Shown: positions 1 to 8,700 of the stretch, in pieces
Layout of the letters: each line of letters opens with the position of its first letter
Numbering within the stretch: the first letter of the stretch is position 1
DNA from: Xenorhabdus miraniensis
GTDB lineage: Bacteria > Pseudomonadota > Gammaproteobacteria > Enterobacterales > Enterobacteriaceae
Length of the DNA: 64,000 nucleotides
Assembly: GCF_002632615.1 (NCBI RefSeq)
Contig: NZ_NITZ01000020.1
Coordinates: forward strand, 1-64,000
Reading direction: 5' to 3'
Translations under genes and position numbers: made by a program
The notes under the pieces: model-generated
Seen by the model: the letters and a program-made list of their open reading frames with translations, nothing else
What the model was told of the DNA's origin: nothing
Database searches by the model: none

Positions 1-100
1 ACTGGCGAATGGCAATGAGTCGTTTTATTATTGAGTTTGGTGATCGCCTTGACGGTCATTACTAAGAAATGGCACTTACACAAAATGGTGGACAGGCTCT
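1..100 (+). mobile_element. Right end of an IS256-family insertion sequence (cut by window edge)
   Basis: Frame 3 reads the last residues of a transposase, WRMAMSRFIIEFGDRLDGHY, ending at the stop codon at 63-65. Mutator-type (IS256 family) transposases usually end in a similar W-x-x-A-x-x-x-F-x-I-x-F-x-x-R pattern. After the stop comes GGCACTTACACAAAATGG and a GGACAGGCTC end, which resembles the terminal inverted repeats of that family. The exact right boundary is uncertain by several bases, because the expected 8-9 bp target duplication cannot be checked without the left end. The element runs in the same direction as the yciN fragment that it interrupts. The family call is from memory and not from a search. 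Confidence 0.65.
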
Positions 101-101
101 T

Positions 102-158
102 AATATGTTTAAACATTTAGCACATATACTGTCCGAAAAGTATTCTCTAGTCGATTAA
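102..158 (+). pseudogene. yciN: 3' fragment of yciN, disrupted by the IS
   Basis: The in-frame residues NMFKHLAHILSEKYSLVD followed by a stop match the C-terminus of E. coli YciN, a small protein of about 83 residues and unknown function. The residues just upstream do not match YciN but lie in the IS end, so only about 18 codons remain here. The 5' part should lie beyond the insertion, outside the window. The position facing sohB agrees with the usual enterobacterial order, in which yciN and sohB converge. Confidence 0.8.
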
Positions 159-197
159 AAAACGAATCGCATTATTCCTAACCAGTTATCAATAATT

Positions 198-245
198 ATG
201 CGGGTAATAAAGGATATAATCATAATTCCCCCTATTTACCCGCAT
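198..245. terminator. Inverted repeat between yciN and sohB, possible bidirectional terminator
   Basis: A perfect 10-base inverted repeat (ATGCGGGTAA at 198-207, TTACCCGCAT at 236-245) lies between the converging ends of yciN and sohB. The 28-base loop is long and no clear T run follows, so termination is plausible but not proven. Confidence 0.35.
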
Positions 246-340
246 GATCGCATTATATTCACAACGTCTGCCTTAAGACGGGATTAACGCATAATCTTTT
301 GCCAGCTCGTTGCATCTGGTTGCTATAACGATTCACGCTA

Positions 341-1387
341 TTATAACAGTGGTTTTTCTCCCCTTTGCCACCAGCGCATCAATAACTTATCAACATTCTC
401 CATCGCACTGCCCATGAAACGTTCAACTACACGTTTACGACGGGAATAACTGACACTGATAACTTCACAATGCTTGATTTTTTCGATCAGGAAATCATCA
501 CTGACACCCACTTCATCAATCAGCCCATTTTCTTTTGCTTGTGTGCCATACCAATATTCACCCGTAGCCACTTTCTCTACATCCAAAGATGGACGATGCT
601 GATGGATAAACGACTTAAATAATTTATGCGTTTCATTCAGATCTTCCTGAAACTTCTTCCGCCCCAGTTCGGTGTTTTCACCCAAAACAGTCAGGGTACG
701 TTTATATTCTCCGGCAGTATGCAGTTCTACATCAATATCATTTTTCTTTAAGAGCCGATGAATATTGGGTAATTGTGCAACAACACCAATAGAACCAATA
801 ATGGAAAACGGTGCAGCAATGATGCGGTCAGCCACACAAGCCATCATATAACCACCACTCGCAGCCACTTTATCCACGGCAATCGTCAGGCGTATCCCTT
901 TCTGCCGTAAACGAGCCAATTGAGATGCAGCCAGCCCATAGCCATGGACGACGCCTCCCGGGCTTTCCAGACGCAATAGAACTTCATCTTCTTTATCTGC
1001 GACGGCGAGTACTGCGCTGATCTCTTCACGAAGGGAATCAACTTCATGAGCATCCATACTGCCTTTAAAATCCAAGACATAAAGATTCGGCTTCTGTAAA
1101 CCTTTCAGCCCTGCTTTAGCCTCTGCTTTTTTCTGCTTGGCATCATCTTTTTGCTGTTTCTTCAACGCTTTTTGCCAGATTTTTTTCTCTTCTTCACTCA
1201 TTCGAGCCTGCTGCATCTGACGCTGTTTTTCCTTATATGACTTACCAAGATTAGTAAGTTTCAATTCCCCTTTGTGAATTGTTTTACGTACGCCTAATCC
1301 AATACAAACTACCACCAAAACGACGATGGCTAAAACAACCGTGAGCACTTTGGCTAAGAACAATCCGTATAGAGACAAATATTCCAC
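341..1387 (-). CDS. sohB: SohB, inner-membrane S49 family peptidase
   Basis: A 348-residue protein of the usual SohB length. It is a serine protease of the SppA/S49 family, anchored in the inner membrane with its catalytic domain probably periplasmic. One N-terminal membrane segment (about residues 9-32) is followed by a Lys/Gln-rich stalk (about 48-95) and the protease domain. The catalytic Ser is expected at S177 in AASGGYMMACVAD, with the Lys partner near K229 in GEYKRTLT; ESPGG lies at about 141-145. The start is GTG at 1387, which aligns exactly with E. coli MELLSEYGLF and has an AAGGTGG ribosome site. A multicopy role suppressing DegP loss is known in E. coli. It converges on the yciN remnant. 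Confidence 0.95.
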   Translation of the reverse strand: MEYLSLYGLFLAKVLTVVLAIVVLVVVCIGLGVRKTIHKGELKLTNLGKSYKEKQRQMQQARMSEEEKKIWQKALKKQQKDDAKQKKAEAKAGLKGLQKPNLYVLDFKGSMDAHEVDSLREEISAVLAVADKEDEVLLRLESPGGVVHGYGLAASQLARLRQKGIRLTIAVDKVAASGGYMMACVADRIIAAPFSIIGSIGVVAQLPNIHRLLKKNDIDVELHTAGEYKRTLTVLGENTELGRKKFQEDLNETHKLFKSFIHQHRPSLDVEKVATGEYWYGTQAKENGLIDEVGVSDDFLIEKIKHCEVISVSYSRRKRVVERFMGSAMENVDKLLMRWWQRGEKPLL

Positions 1388-1551
1388 AGATCCACCTTTA
1401 TTAACTTATGATGAACAATATGTTTCATTCTAACCAAAAACCGAAAGCCGCGCTCTAACAGTTTACTTAACCTTATCTCAATTAGCGTGCTACTCTTTTG
1501 CCAATTCCGGTAAATTTGACGGAAACTTTAAGCTTTGTTCTGGTGAAGGCC

Positions 1552-1584
1552 ACATATGCCATCTTGAGATGGCAATCTATATGT
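1552..1584 (+). other. Hairpin in the yciK leader
   Basis: TGCCATCT (1557-1564) and AGATGGCA (1567-1574) form a perfect 8-bp stem with a 2-base loop, flanked by ACATAT and ATATGT that extend the symmetry. It lies about 40 bases before the yciK start and could be an operator or a leader hairpin. No T run follows, so it is not a standard terminator. Confidence 0.4.
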
Positions 1585-1625
1585 AAAAATAAATAGATTG
1601 ACAAGCAACACAGGAAAATTGCCCG

Positions 1626-2390
1626 ATGTTTGATTACCACCCCAATAGTGACCTGCTGCAACAAAAAATCATTTTAGTAACCGGTGCTGGCGATGGCATT
1701 GGACGCGAAGCCGCACTGACTTATGCCCGTCATGGTGCTCAGGTTATTTTGCTCGGGCGTACTACCGCAAAACTGAAAGCCGTCAAGCAGCAAATTGAAA
1801 ACGATGGCGGTTTACCGGCCGATATTTATACGATGGATTTGCTGACTGTGACCGTAGAAGAATGTCAGGCGTTTGCCCGTGAATTGGCACAGCATTATTC
1901 CCGTTTAGATGGTGTTTTGCACAACGCAGGGCTGCTTGGTGTTGTTGCACCGATCATAGAGCAACCTGCCCAGCTTTGGCACGAAGTCATGCAAGTGAAT
2001 GTCAATGCTACTTTTATGCTGACTCAGGTATTAATTCCCCTTTTATTGAAATCCACCTGTGGTTCTTTAGTCTTTACCAGCTCCAGTGTTGGTCGGGAAG
2101 GCAGAAGCGGTTGGGGAGCCTATTCTGTTTCCAAATTTGCCACGGAAGGTCTGATGCAGGTTTTGGCGCAGGAATATCAACATACTTCCCTGCGCATTAA
2201 CTGTATCAACCCGGGAGGCACCCGCACCAATATGCGAGCCAGTGCTTTTCCTGATGAAAACTCAACCAAATTAAAAACACCGGCGGATATCATGCCTGTC
2301 TACCTTTATGTCATGGGCGATGACAGTCGCAATGATTCTGGTATCAGTTTTGATGCCCAACCCGGTCGCAAAGCAGGGCCTGCCGAATAA
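1626..2390 (+). CDS. yciK: YciK, short-chain dehydrogenase/reductase
   Basis: A 254-residue classical SDR oxidoreductase, probably cytoplasmic. The Rossmann motif VTGAGDGIGREAA lies near residues 19-31, an HNAG motif near 100, the catalytic Ser in FTSSSVGR near 150, and Y-S-V-S-K (the YxxxK pair) near 165. The physiological substrate is not established for this family member. The stop codon overlaps the start of btuR by one base, so the two are surely co-translated. This yciK-btuR pairing is conserved in enterobacteria. Ribosome site AGGA lies about 10 bases before ATG. Confidence 0.93.
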   Translation: MFDYHPNSDLLQQKIILVTGAGDGIGREAALTYARHGAQVILLGRTTAKLKAVKQQIENDGGLPADIYTMDLLTVTVEECQAFARELAQHYSRLDGVLHNAGLLGVVAPIIEQPAQLWHEVMQVNVNATFMLTQVLIPLLLKSTCGSLVFTSSSVGREGRSGWGAYSVSKFATEGLMQVLAQEYQHTSLRINCINPGGTRTNMRASAFPDENSTKLKTPADIMPVYLYVMGDDSRNDSGISFDAQPGRKAGPAE

Positions 2391-2986
2391 TGACCAGAAA
2401 TAATAGCCAGTACCAAAAAAGGCAACAACGCCAGAAAGAGAAAGTCGATGCCCGTATTGAAGCAGCACAACAAGAACGAGGTATAATCATCGTATTTACC
2501 GGAAACGGTAAAGGAAAAACCACCGCTGCATTTGGCACTGTCACGCGTGCGATTGGGCATGGACAGCGTGCTGGCATTATCCAATTCATCAAAGGGACAT
2601 GGGAAAGCGGGGAAAGGAACTTACTGGCACAACAGGGGGTTGAATTTCAGGTGATGGCAACAGGTTTTACATGGGAGACACAAAACCGGGCAACAGATAC
2701 CGCAGCCTGCCAATCGGCATGGAAACATGCCTTGAGGATGTTATCTGATCCTTTGTTGCACCTTGTCGTACTAGATGAATTGACTTATATGGTCAGTTAC
2801 GGCTATCTGGAACTAACCGATGTCCTGACAGCCCTAAAACAACGGCCTTCACATCAGAGTGTAATTATCACCGGACGAGGATGCCATCGGGAATTGTTGG
2901 AGTACGCCGATACAATCACAGAAATGCGTCCGGTAAAACATGCTTTTGATGCTGGAATCAAAGCGCAAAAAGGCGTTGATTGGTAA
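2390..2986 (+). CDS. btuR: Cob(I)yrinic acid a,c-diamide adenosyltransferase
   Basis: A 198-residue corrinoid adenosyltransferase of the CobA/CobO/BtuR type. It transfers the adenosyl group of ATP to reduced cobalamin, making coenzyme B12 in the cytoplasm. The nucleotide-binding loop is visible as GNGKGKTTAAFG (residues about 38-49), followed by RAIGHG and the VVLDELTYMV strand typical of the family. A charged N-terminal tail (residues 1-30) matches the E. coli protein. It overlaps yciK by one base. A nested hairpin closes the unit just downstream. Confidence 0.95.
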   Translation: MTRNNSQYQKRQQRQKEKVDARIEAAQQERGIIIVFTGNGKGKTTAAFGTVTRAIGHGQRAGIIQFIKGTWESGERNLLAQQGVEFQVMATGFTWETQNRATDTAACQSAWKHALRMLSDPLLHLVVLDELTYMVSYGYLELTDVLTALKQRPSHQSVIITGRGCHRELLEYADTITEMRPVKHAFDAGIKAQKGVDW

Positions 2987-2992
2987 ACAAAT

Positions 2993-3044
2993 CCGCTGTT
3001 TCAAATAGAATCAGCATCAATGCTGACGTCAACTGAAACAGCGG
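2993..3044. terminator. Nested hairpin between btuR and rluB
   Basis: CCGCTGTTTCA (2993-3003) pairs perfectly with TGAAACAGCGG (3034-3044). Inside it TCAGCAT and ATGCTGA (3011-3026) form a second hairpin. It lies between two convergent genes and is probably a bidirectional terminator, though no long T run is present. Confidence 0.65.
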
Positions 3045-3054
3045 CTTGAGAAGA

Positions 3055-3978
3055 TTAACGACCTTTAGGCGTTGTTTTTCTTCCTGCATTCTGACGAGAA
3101 CTGCTTGCAGGACGTTTCCCCGCTGGACGGGATGCAACCTGCGCATGTCGTTTTACTGCACGGCGGATTTGGTTAGCCTTGATGCGACGTTGATCACGTT
3201 CAACGGCGACTTTGGTCACAACCTCTTCGCCTAAACCGACCAGTTGACGTAAATAGTTAGTCTGCTCCAACCCCAACTCAGTCCAACCGCCGCGCGGCAA
3301 ACCTTTCGGCAGATTGATATCACCATAACGCACCCGTATCAGGCGGCTAACCTGCACACCAACCGCTTCCCACAAACGTCTGACTTCGCGGTTGCGGCCT
3401 TCTGTCAAAGTCACGTTGTACCATTGGTTGATGCCTTCTCCACCTTTGAACGTGATAGTTTTGAATGAAGCTGGCCCATCTTCCAACTGCACGCCTTGTG
3501 TCAATTGACGAAGTTTTACATTATCCACTTCACCAAAAACACGAACCGCATATTCACGCTCAACTTCACAGCGTGGATGCATCAGGCGATTTGCCAATTC
3601 CCCATCAGTGGTAAACAGCAACAATCCGCAGGTGTTGATATCCAGACGCCCTACAGCGATCCAACGCGCACCCTGCATTTTTGGCAGGCGGTCAAAGACA
3701 GTCGGACGGCCTTCAGGATCATGGCGGGTACACAATTCACCTTCCGGCTTGTAATAAGCCAGAACACGGCAAACAGTTTTCTGTGGTTCTTTGATATTTA
3801 AAATTCGCCCATCCAGACGAACTTTTACTGAGGGTTTAACTTCGATTCGATCACCCAACGTTGCGGTCTTGCCATCAATGCTAATGCGCCCTTGTTGAAT
3901 ATATCCTTCAATTTCGCGACGGGAACCATGACCAGAACGCGCGAGAACTTTTTGTAACTTTTCTGTTTTATCGCTCAT
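3055..3978 (-). CDS. rluB: 23S rRNA pseudouridine(2605) synthase RluB
   Basis: A 307-residue enzyme (E. coli 291) that converts U2605 of 23S rRNA to pseudouridine. An S4 RNA-binding domain occupies about residues 1-60 ([17 protein letters not shown]). The RsuA-type catalytic domain follows, with the active-site Asp in [14 protein letters not shown] at D113 and the [12 protein letters not shown] motif near 195-207. The C-terminal tail (about 255-307) is rich in Arg, Lys, Ser and Gly, as expected for a disordered RNA-binding extension. Transcribed with yciO and rnm upstream. Confidence 0.95.
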   Translation of the reverse strand: MSDKTEKLQKVLARSGHGSRREIEGYIQQGRISIDGKTATLGDRIEVKPSVKVRLDGRILNIKEPQKTVCRVLAYYKPEGELCTRHDPEGRPTVFDRLPKMQGARWIAVGRLDINTCGLLLFTTDGELANRLMHPRCEVEREYAVRVFGEVDNVKLRQLTQGVQLEDGPASFKTITFKGGEGINQWYNVTLTEGRNREVRRLWEAVGVQVSRLIRVRYGDINLPKGLPRGGWTELGLEQTNYLRQLVGLGEEVVTKVAVERDQRRIKANQIRRAVKRHAQVASRPAGKRPASSSRQNAGRKTTPKGR

Positions 3979-4035
3979 TGAGCAACCTCTGTTGTCGCCT
4001 TCACAGGCGTCGTATTTAAAATAAAAAAAATCACC

Positions 4036-4656
4036 TTATAAAAAAGGTGTTACATCACCTTCGCCTTCGCGAAGAATGGCTGGTGAATCACCAGTTAAAT
4101 CCACTACTGTCGTCGGTTGCTGCCCAAGATAACCACCGTGAATGATTAAATCAACCTGTTTACCTAATGTATCCTGAATCTCTTCCGGATCGGACTCGGC
4201 AAAGTCATTTCCCGGTAAAATTAAGCTACATGACATCAGTGGCTCGCCCATCTCTTCCAGAATTGCCAAAGCGATAGGATTAGAAGGAACACGCAGGCCG
4301 ATGGTTTTACGTTTTTCATTCATCAAACGACGAGGAACTTCTTTCGTCGCTTGTAAAATAAAGGTGTAATTGCCCGGCGTGTTATTTTTAATCAGCCTGA
4401 ATGCCTGATTGTCCACATGGGCATAAGTGGCGATTTCAGACAGATCACGGCACATCAGCGTAAAATTGTGGCGCCCTTCCAATTGACGGATACGGCAAAT
4501 GCGAGTCAGCGCATCTTTATTTTCAAGGCAGCAACCAATGGCGTAACCTGAATCAGTTGGATAAATGACAACTCCACCTTTTTTCAATACATCCACACTC
4601 TGGTCGATAAGACGTTTTTGTGGATTATCAGGGTGGATATAAAAAAACTGGCCCAT
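4036..4656 (-). CDS. yciO: YciO, Sua5/YrdC-like protein
   Basis: A 206-residue protein of the YrdC/Sua5 fold, the same length as E. coli YciO. Relatives make threonylcarbamoyl-AMP for tRNA t6A; YciO itself has the fold, but its own role is less clear. The fold is seen in KKGGVVIYPTDSGYAIGC and the later RVPSNPIALAIL segment. I chose ATG 4656 (MGQFFYIHPDNP) rather than an upstream start, because it aligns with the family and has GAGG about 8 bases before it. The longer form would run into the end of rnm. Gap to rnm is 17 bases, so one operon is likely. Confidence 0.92.
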   Translation of the reverse strand: MGQFFYIHPDNPQKRLIDQSVDVLKKGGVVIYPTDSGYAIGCCLENKDALTRICRIRQLEGRHNFTLMCRDLSEIATYAHVDNQAFRLIKNNTPGNYTFILQATKEVPRRLMNEKRKTIGLRVPSNPIALAILEEMGEPLMSCSLILPGNDFAESDPEEIQDTLGKQVDLIIHGGYLGQQPTTVVDLTGDSPAILREGEGDVTPFL

Positions 4657-4673
4657 AACGATAACCTCTACTT

Positions 4674-5546
4674 CTATGCAGTCCCAAGCCGCGTCCAGTC
4701 GTCCCATATCGGTACAACATCACCGGGTAACCACAAATTGCGCCCAAGCTCTATCCATGAACAAGGCTGGTGAAAATCCGATCCTAATGACACTTTCAAC
4801 CCATATTCTCTTGCCAGTTGACCAAGTTGTTGCCTTTCATTAGGGGCTTGCTGGCACTGTGCAACTTCCATTGCATCACCGCCATGTTGTTTAAACCAGG
4901 CTATTAATCGTTTTAGCCATTTCATTGATAAATCGTACCTGCCGGGATGGGCAATCACCGCCTGCCCGCCAGCCTGGTGAATGGTTTCAATCGCCTGCTC
5001 AATTGTACACCATTGTGGGGGAACATAACCGATTTTCCCCTTCGCCAGATACTTTTTGAACACTTTAGGGATAGTGGGTTCAATGCCAGCTTCTATGAGA
5101 TAACGGGCAAAATGACCGCGAGTGACCTGCCCCCCATTAGCCAGCCGGGATGCTCCTTCCCACGCTTCAGGGATACCTGCTTTAGACAATCGCCGCCCAA
5201 TTTCAATGCCACGTTGTTGCCTTAAATCAACCTGATTAACCAGAAATTTTCTGAAAGAAAGAGAGTGAATATCAACATTTAAGCCAACAATATGGATTTC
5301 AAAATTCTCCCATAATGTCGAAATTTCAACACCGGATACCAATGTCAAAGACAAATCATTTTGCTGAATATGATTTAAGGCCGATGGAATACCTTCCGTC
5401 GTATCATGGTCAGTGATTGCCAGTACATCAATGCCCATAGAAATAGCTCTGTCCACGAGCTGTTCAGGCGATAAAACCCCATCTGAAGCAGTCGTATGGC
5501 TATGCAGATCATAGCGCCTTGTCATTTCACTGGCGGCTTCAGTCAT
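4674..5546 (-). CDS. rnm: PHP-domain 5'-3' exoribonuclease Rnm (RNase AM, TrpH/YciV)
   Basis: A 290-residue metal-dependent phosphoesterase. In E. coli this family member trims 5' ends of rRNAs and degrades short oligonucleotides; the name TrpH comes from its place beside trp. PHP motifs are visible: YDLHSHTTASDG at 12-23, ITDHDTT, GVEIST, VIAHPGRY and GSDFHQP. The longer possible start near 5681 adds 45 residues that do not resemble the family, so I used ATG 5546 with an AGGA site just upstream. In E. coli this gene sits next to trpL; here the protease locus has come between them. Confidence 0.92.
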   Translation of the reverse strand: MTEAASEMTRRYDLHSHTTASDGVLSPEQLVDRAISMGIDVLAITDHDTTEGIPSALNHIQQNDLSLTLVSGVEISTLWENFEIHIVGLNVDIHSLSFRKFLVNQVDLRQQRGIEIGRRLSKAGIPEAWEGASRLANGGQVTRGHFARYLIEAGIEPTIPKVFKKYLAKGKIGYVPPQWCTIEQAIETIHQAGGQAVIAHPGRYDLSMKWLKRLIAWFKQHGGDAMEVAQCQQAPNERQQLGQLAREYGLKVSLGSDFHQPCSWIELGRNLWLPGDVVPIWDDWTRLGTA

Positions 5547-5664
5547 TGTCCTGTACCTGTTTTGTTGAAAGGGAAAACAAAGGTACTCTCTATCGGGTGA
5601 TATCGAGTACGAAGCGGAAATGATAACACAGGGGATGAAATTAAAGGGGAGTGAATTTAAGGCT

Positions 5665-5694
5665 AAAAAACCAGCTCTCATAATAGAGAGCTGG
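5665..5694 (-). terminator. Rho-independent terminator of the protease locus
   Basis: On the minus strand CCAGCTCTC and GAGAGCTGG form a perfect 9-bp stem with a 6-base loop (5671-5694), followed by TTTTTT (complement of 5665-5670). It lies 8 bases after the stop of the large protease gene. Confidence 0.9.
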
Positions 5695-5701
5695 CTCAGC
5701 T

Positions 5702-8700
5702 TTATTTACCGTAACAAATGGCATGAGGTGGGCAATAAATTGGGGGTGGAGCTTGTGCAACTGAGAAATAAACATTCGCTGACTGATTTTGTCCACAAGA
5801 TTGGCTGGAAACATTTAAAGTATAATTTCCAATATCTAATAAAAACCCGCCCCAAAAAGGTTCCCCATAATTCCATTCTCCTTTTTTGCCAACGTTAACT
5901 TTGGCCGTCTTCTTATTTCCTGACGACGATTCAACTACTTCAATAAGAACTTGCGATTCAGGGGTTCCTGTACCTGACACATTAACCCAACCTGAATTCC
6001 TGGTCCAAGAGGTAGTTTCATAGTTCTCTCTATTAAAAGGCTCAGTAATTCGAAGATCTTTGTTATAAGTAATATTCACCTTTTGATTTACTATGGGGCT
6101 TATTGAATGACCATTTGATGTAATTGATTGTCTCGCTGTTAAATTATATCCTCCTAATTCAATATCATCGACACGACAGCTCCAACTACCATCCGTCTCT
6201 AACGTTTGTGTTATGCAAGTTGAGGAATATCCACCATCGGATTCTACTTTTAAAGAGACATATGCACCTTTTGTTGCCGTTCCCACCACAAACGCGGAGG
6301 TCGGCCTGTATGAATTTTGATCCAAACAAAATGCATCTGCTGTAGTATCAATTTTAATATCTTGTATTCCATAGAGCACTTCATAATTTCTAGTGATAGA
6401 TCTTACAGAAGGCGTTCCGTCCACCCATTGCTGGGCCAAAAACTGGTATTCTCCTAGTACAGACTGAACTGTAGGACAACTCCAGTTTTGCTGTTCATCT
6501 ACCAAAATATCACAAAGCTTCTTGCCAGAAGAAGAAATGGTCACTCTTGCACCAATTTGCCCTTTCCCACTAATCTCATACGTTTTTGTCGTAATTTTTT
6601 CCCCTTCTGTCGGTGTAATTACAGCAATATCACGTACACCATATATCACTTCATAGTTTCGTATTACTGGCTTACCTGGGAATTCATCATCCACCCACTG
6701 CTGTGCGAAAAGTCGATAATCACCGGGAATAGACTTCACGGCATCCGGACACGCCCAGTATTGATTCTCATCAACGTAAACTTCACAGATCCTCTTACCT
6801 GCAATAGAAACGACGACGATAGCGCCAGCCTGCCCTTTGCCACTAATGGTATGCGTTGGAGTTGCAATTTGTTCTCCTTCTGTGGGTTCAAGTACTCGCA
6901 TTTGCAAATTGTCCCCATAACGCACCTTAAAACTTCTGTTAATCTGGGAACCAGCATCATCTACCACTGCTACATCATAATCCCCCGGTACAGAGCTGTA
7001 AGGCCCGCATGTCCACGTGTAATCCTCCATATTGAGCTTCGCCAAGCAATCATCATGACCACTAAATGCTTTCACCGTAACTGTCTTAGCATTACTTGGT
7101 ATCGTACCGCTAAAGGTATATGAAGGTGTTTTTATCACTTCATCTTCTTTGGGCGTTTCTACTGTTAACGCTGTTTCACCAGCAGTAGGTTCAATCTTAA
7201 ATGTCACCTTCGCTGTAGATTGACGCACGTTATCCAAAAAGGCCATTGCCACCAGTTTTTGTTCACCTTTAACTGCGGTATCCAGACCATCAATCCATTC
7301 CCAATTGCCCTGTTCATCCACAGTGACACCCGTTTGACAGATCTGGGAAAGCACTTTCTCAGCCAAACAAACCGTTGTCCCCGGTTCACCTGTTCCCTGC
7401 GGTAAAATATTGTCAAGATGCCGATATACCCCACCATTATGTGGTTGAGTGATAACAACAGGTTTAATGGTTTTAGTCTGAACTTCAAAAGAGATTTGCG
7501 ATGTTGAATTTAATTGATCACTGATAAATTGATCAGCAGAAAGGGTATATTTACCTTCTTCGGGCTGATAAGGCCCACAGGACCATTGACCCGATGAAGC
7601 ATCAACGGTGGTATTACAATCATCAGCACCACCGAAGCCCTCAATATATACCTGAGCGCCCTTTTCTCCCGTGCCTGAAACAGTAAAAGGCAGTTTTGCT
7701 ATTTTTGCTCCATGCTCCGGGTTTGTGATTTGTATTTTTGTTTTAGTGACTTCGTATCTACGCGTAACCTGTGAAGTTCTTTCATAAGTATCGCCTAATT
7801 CTCCCAACTGAGCTGAACCTATTTTTTTATATTGAGCGGCATAAAGGAAAAACTTTCCTTCGTTGGTTGCTGTCAGAACGGGATTATCAGGACATGCCCA
7901 TTTTCCTTTTTCATCCACCGTTGTTGTACAAATGAACCCACTACTTGAAATCGGAAAAGTTACTTTTTCTGGTGGCAGGAGATATTCTGAACCCGCGACA
8001 AAAACGAATTGACCGGGGCTTCCCTGACCCTTAATAGAGATTTTGTCATTTAATCTATACTGTGCCCCTAGTTTAGGCTCAGTAATACGCATTGGGACAG
8101 TAAAAGCCCATTTAATAGGATCACCAACGTTTACGCCATTTTGGGTCTCCTGCAATGTCATCATATAGGTATCGCCCCCAAAAATATCTCCCGGATGAAT
8201 TGTGAATTCCCAAAAGAAACCCAGAGCACCACTGAATGCAGAAGCAATCCCTTCAATTACCCCCCAAAGCCCGCCAATCAGACTACTTATAAAACCACCA
8301 AAACCACCGCCAGCAGGACCACTAAACGTACCAGAAAAAGTGATGGGATTATCTGGGTCAACCGTTGAATTATTCTTGGGGTTATTTATTTCAAATTTTT
8401 TTTGTTCAGGTTCATCATCATCATTTTTATCTTTAATCGTGATGTGTGTGATATCGGTGGCAACAACTTTTCCTTCTTTTATCAATTCGGCGGTTAATTC
8501 ATAGGTGCCTGCTGGGAAAATAATTGGTTTACCACATTGCCAGTTACCATTGTCACTAACCACAGCTCCTGTGCAAATAACTGTTTCATTACTCAGATTT
8601 TGATTGTTTTTTTCCAACTCTAATGAGTGAGCAATCTTACGTCTTTTAATAGCAACTTCATCTCCTGGTACATTAGAACTCCCTGACAAAAAGCTTGAGC

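Noticed and set aside
6488..7123. 211-codon plus-strand open frame opposite the protease gene
   Set aside because: It is the complement of Ig-module coding; the minus-strand frame has repeats, signal peptide and terminator, and this one has no recognisable domain.
8141..8504. Overlapping plus-strand open frames of 75 and 100 codons rich in Pro, Thr and Lys
   Set aside because: They are complements of the glycine-rich insert and neighbouring module of the protease.
5702..8700. Regularly spaced similar DNA segments that might suggest a CRISPR array or tandem DNA repeat
   Set aside because: They are coding repeats of about 250-300 bases (Ig-like modules) with no short identical repeats and spacers.
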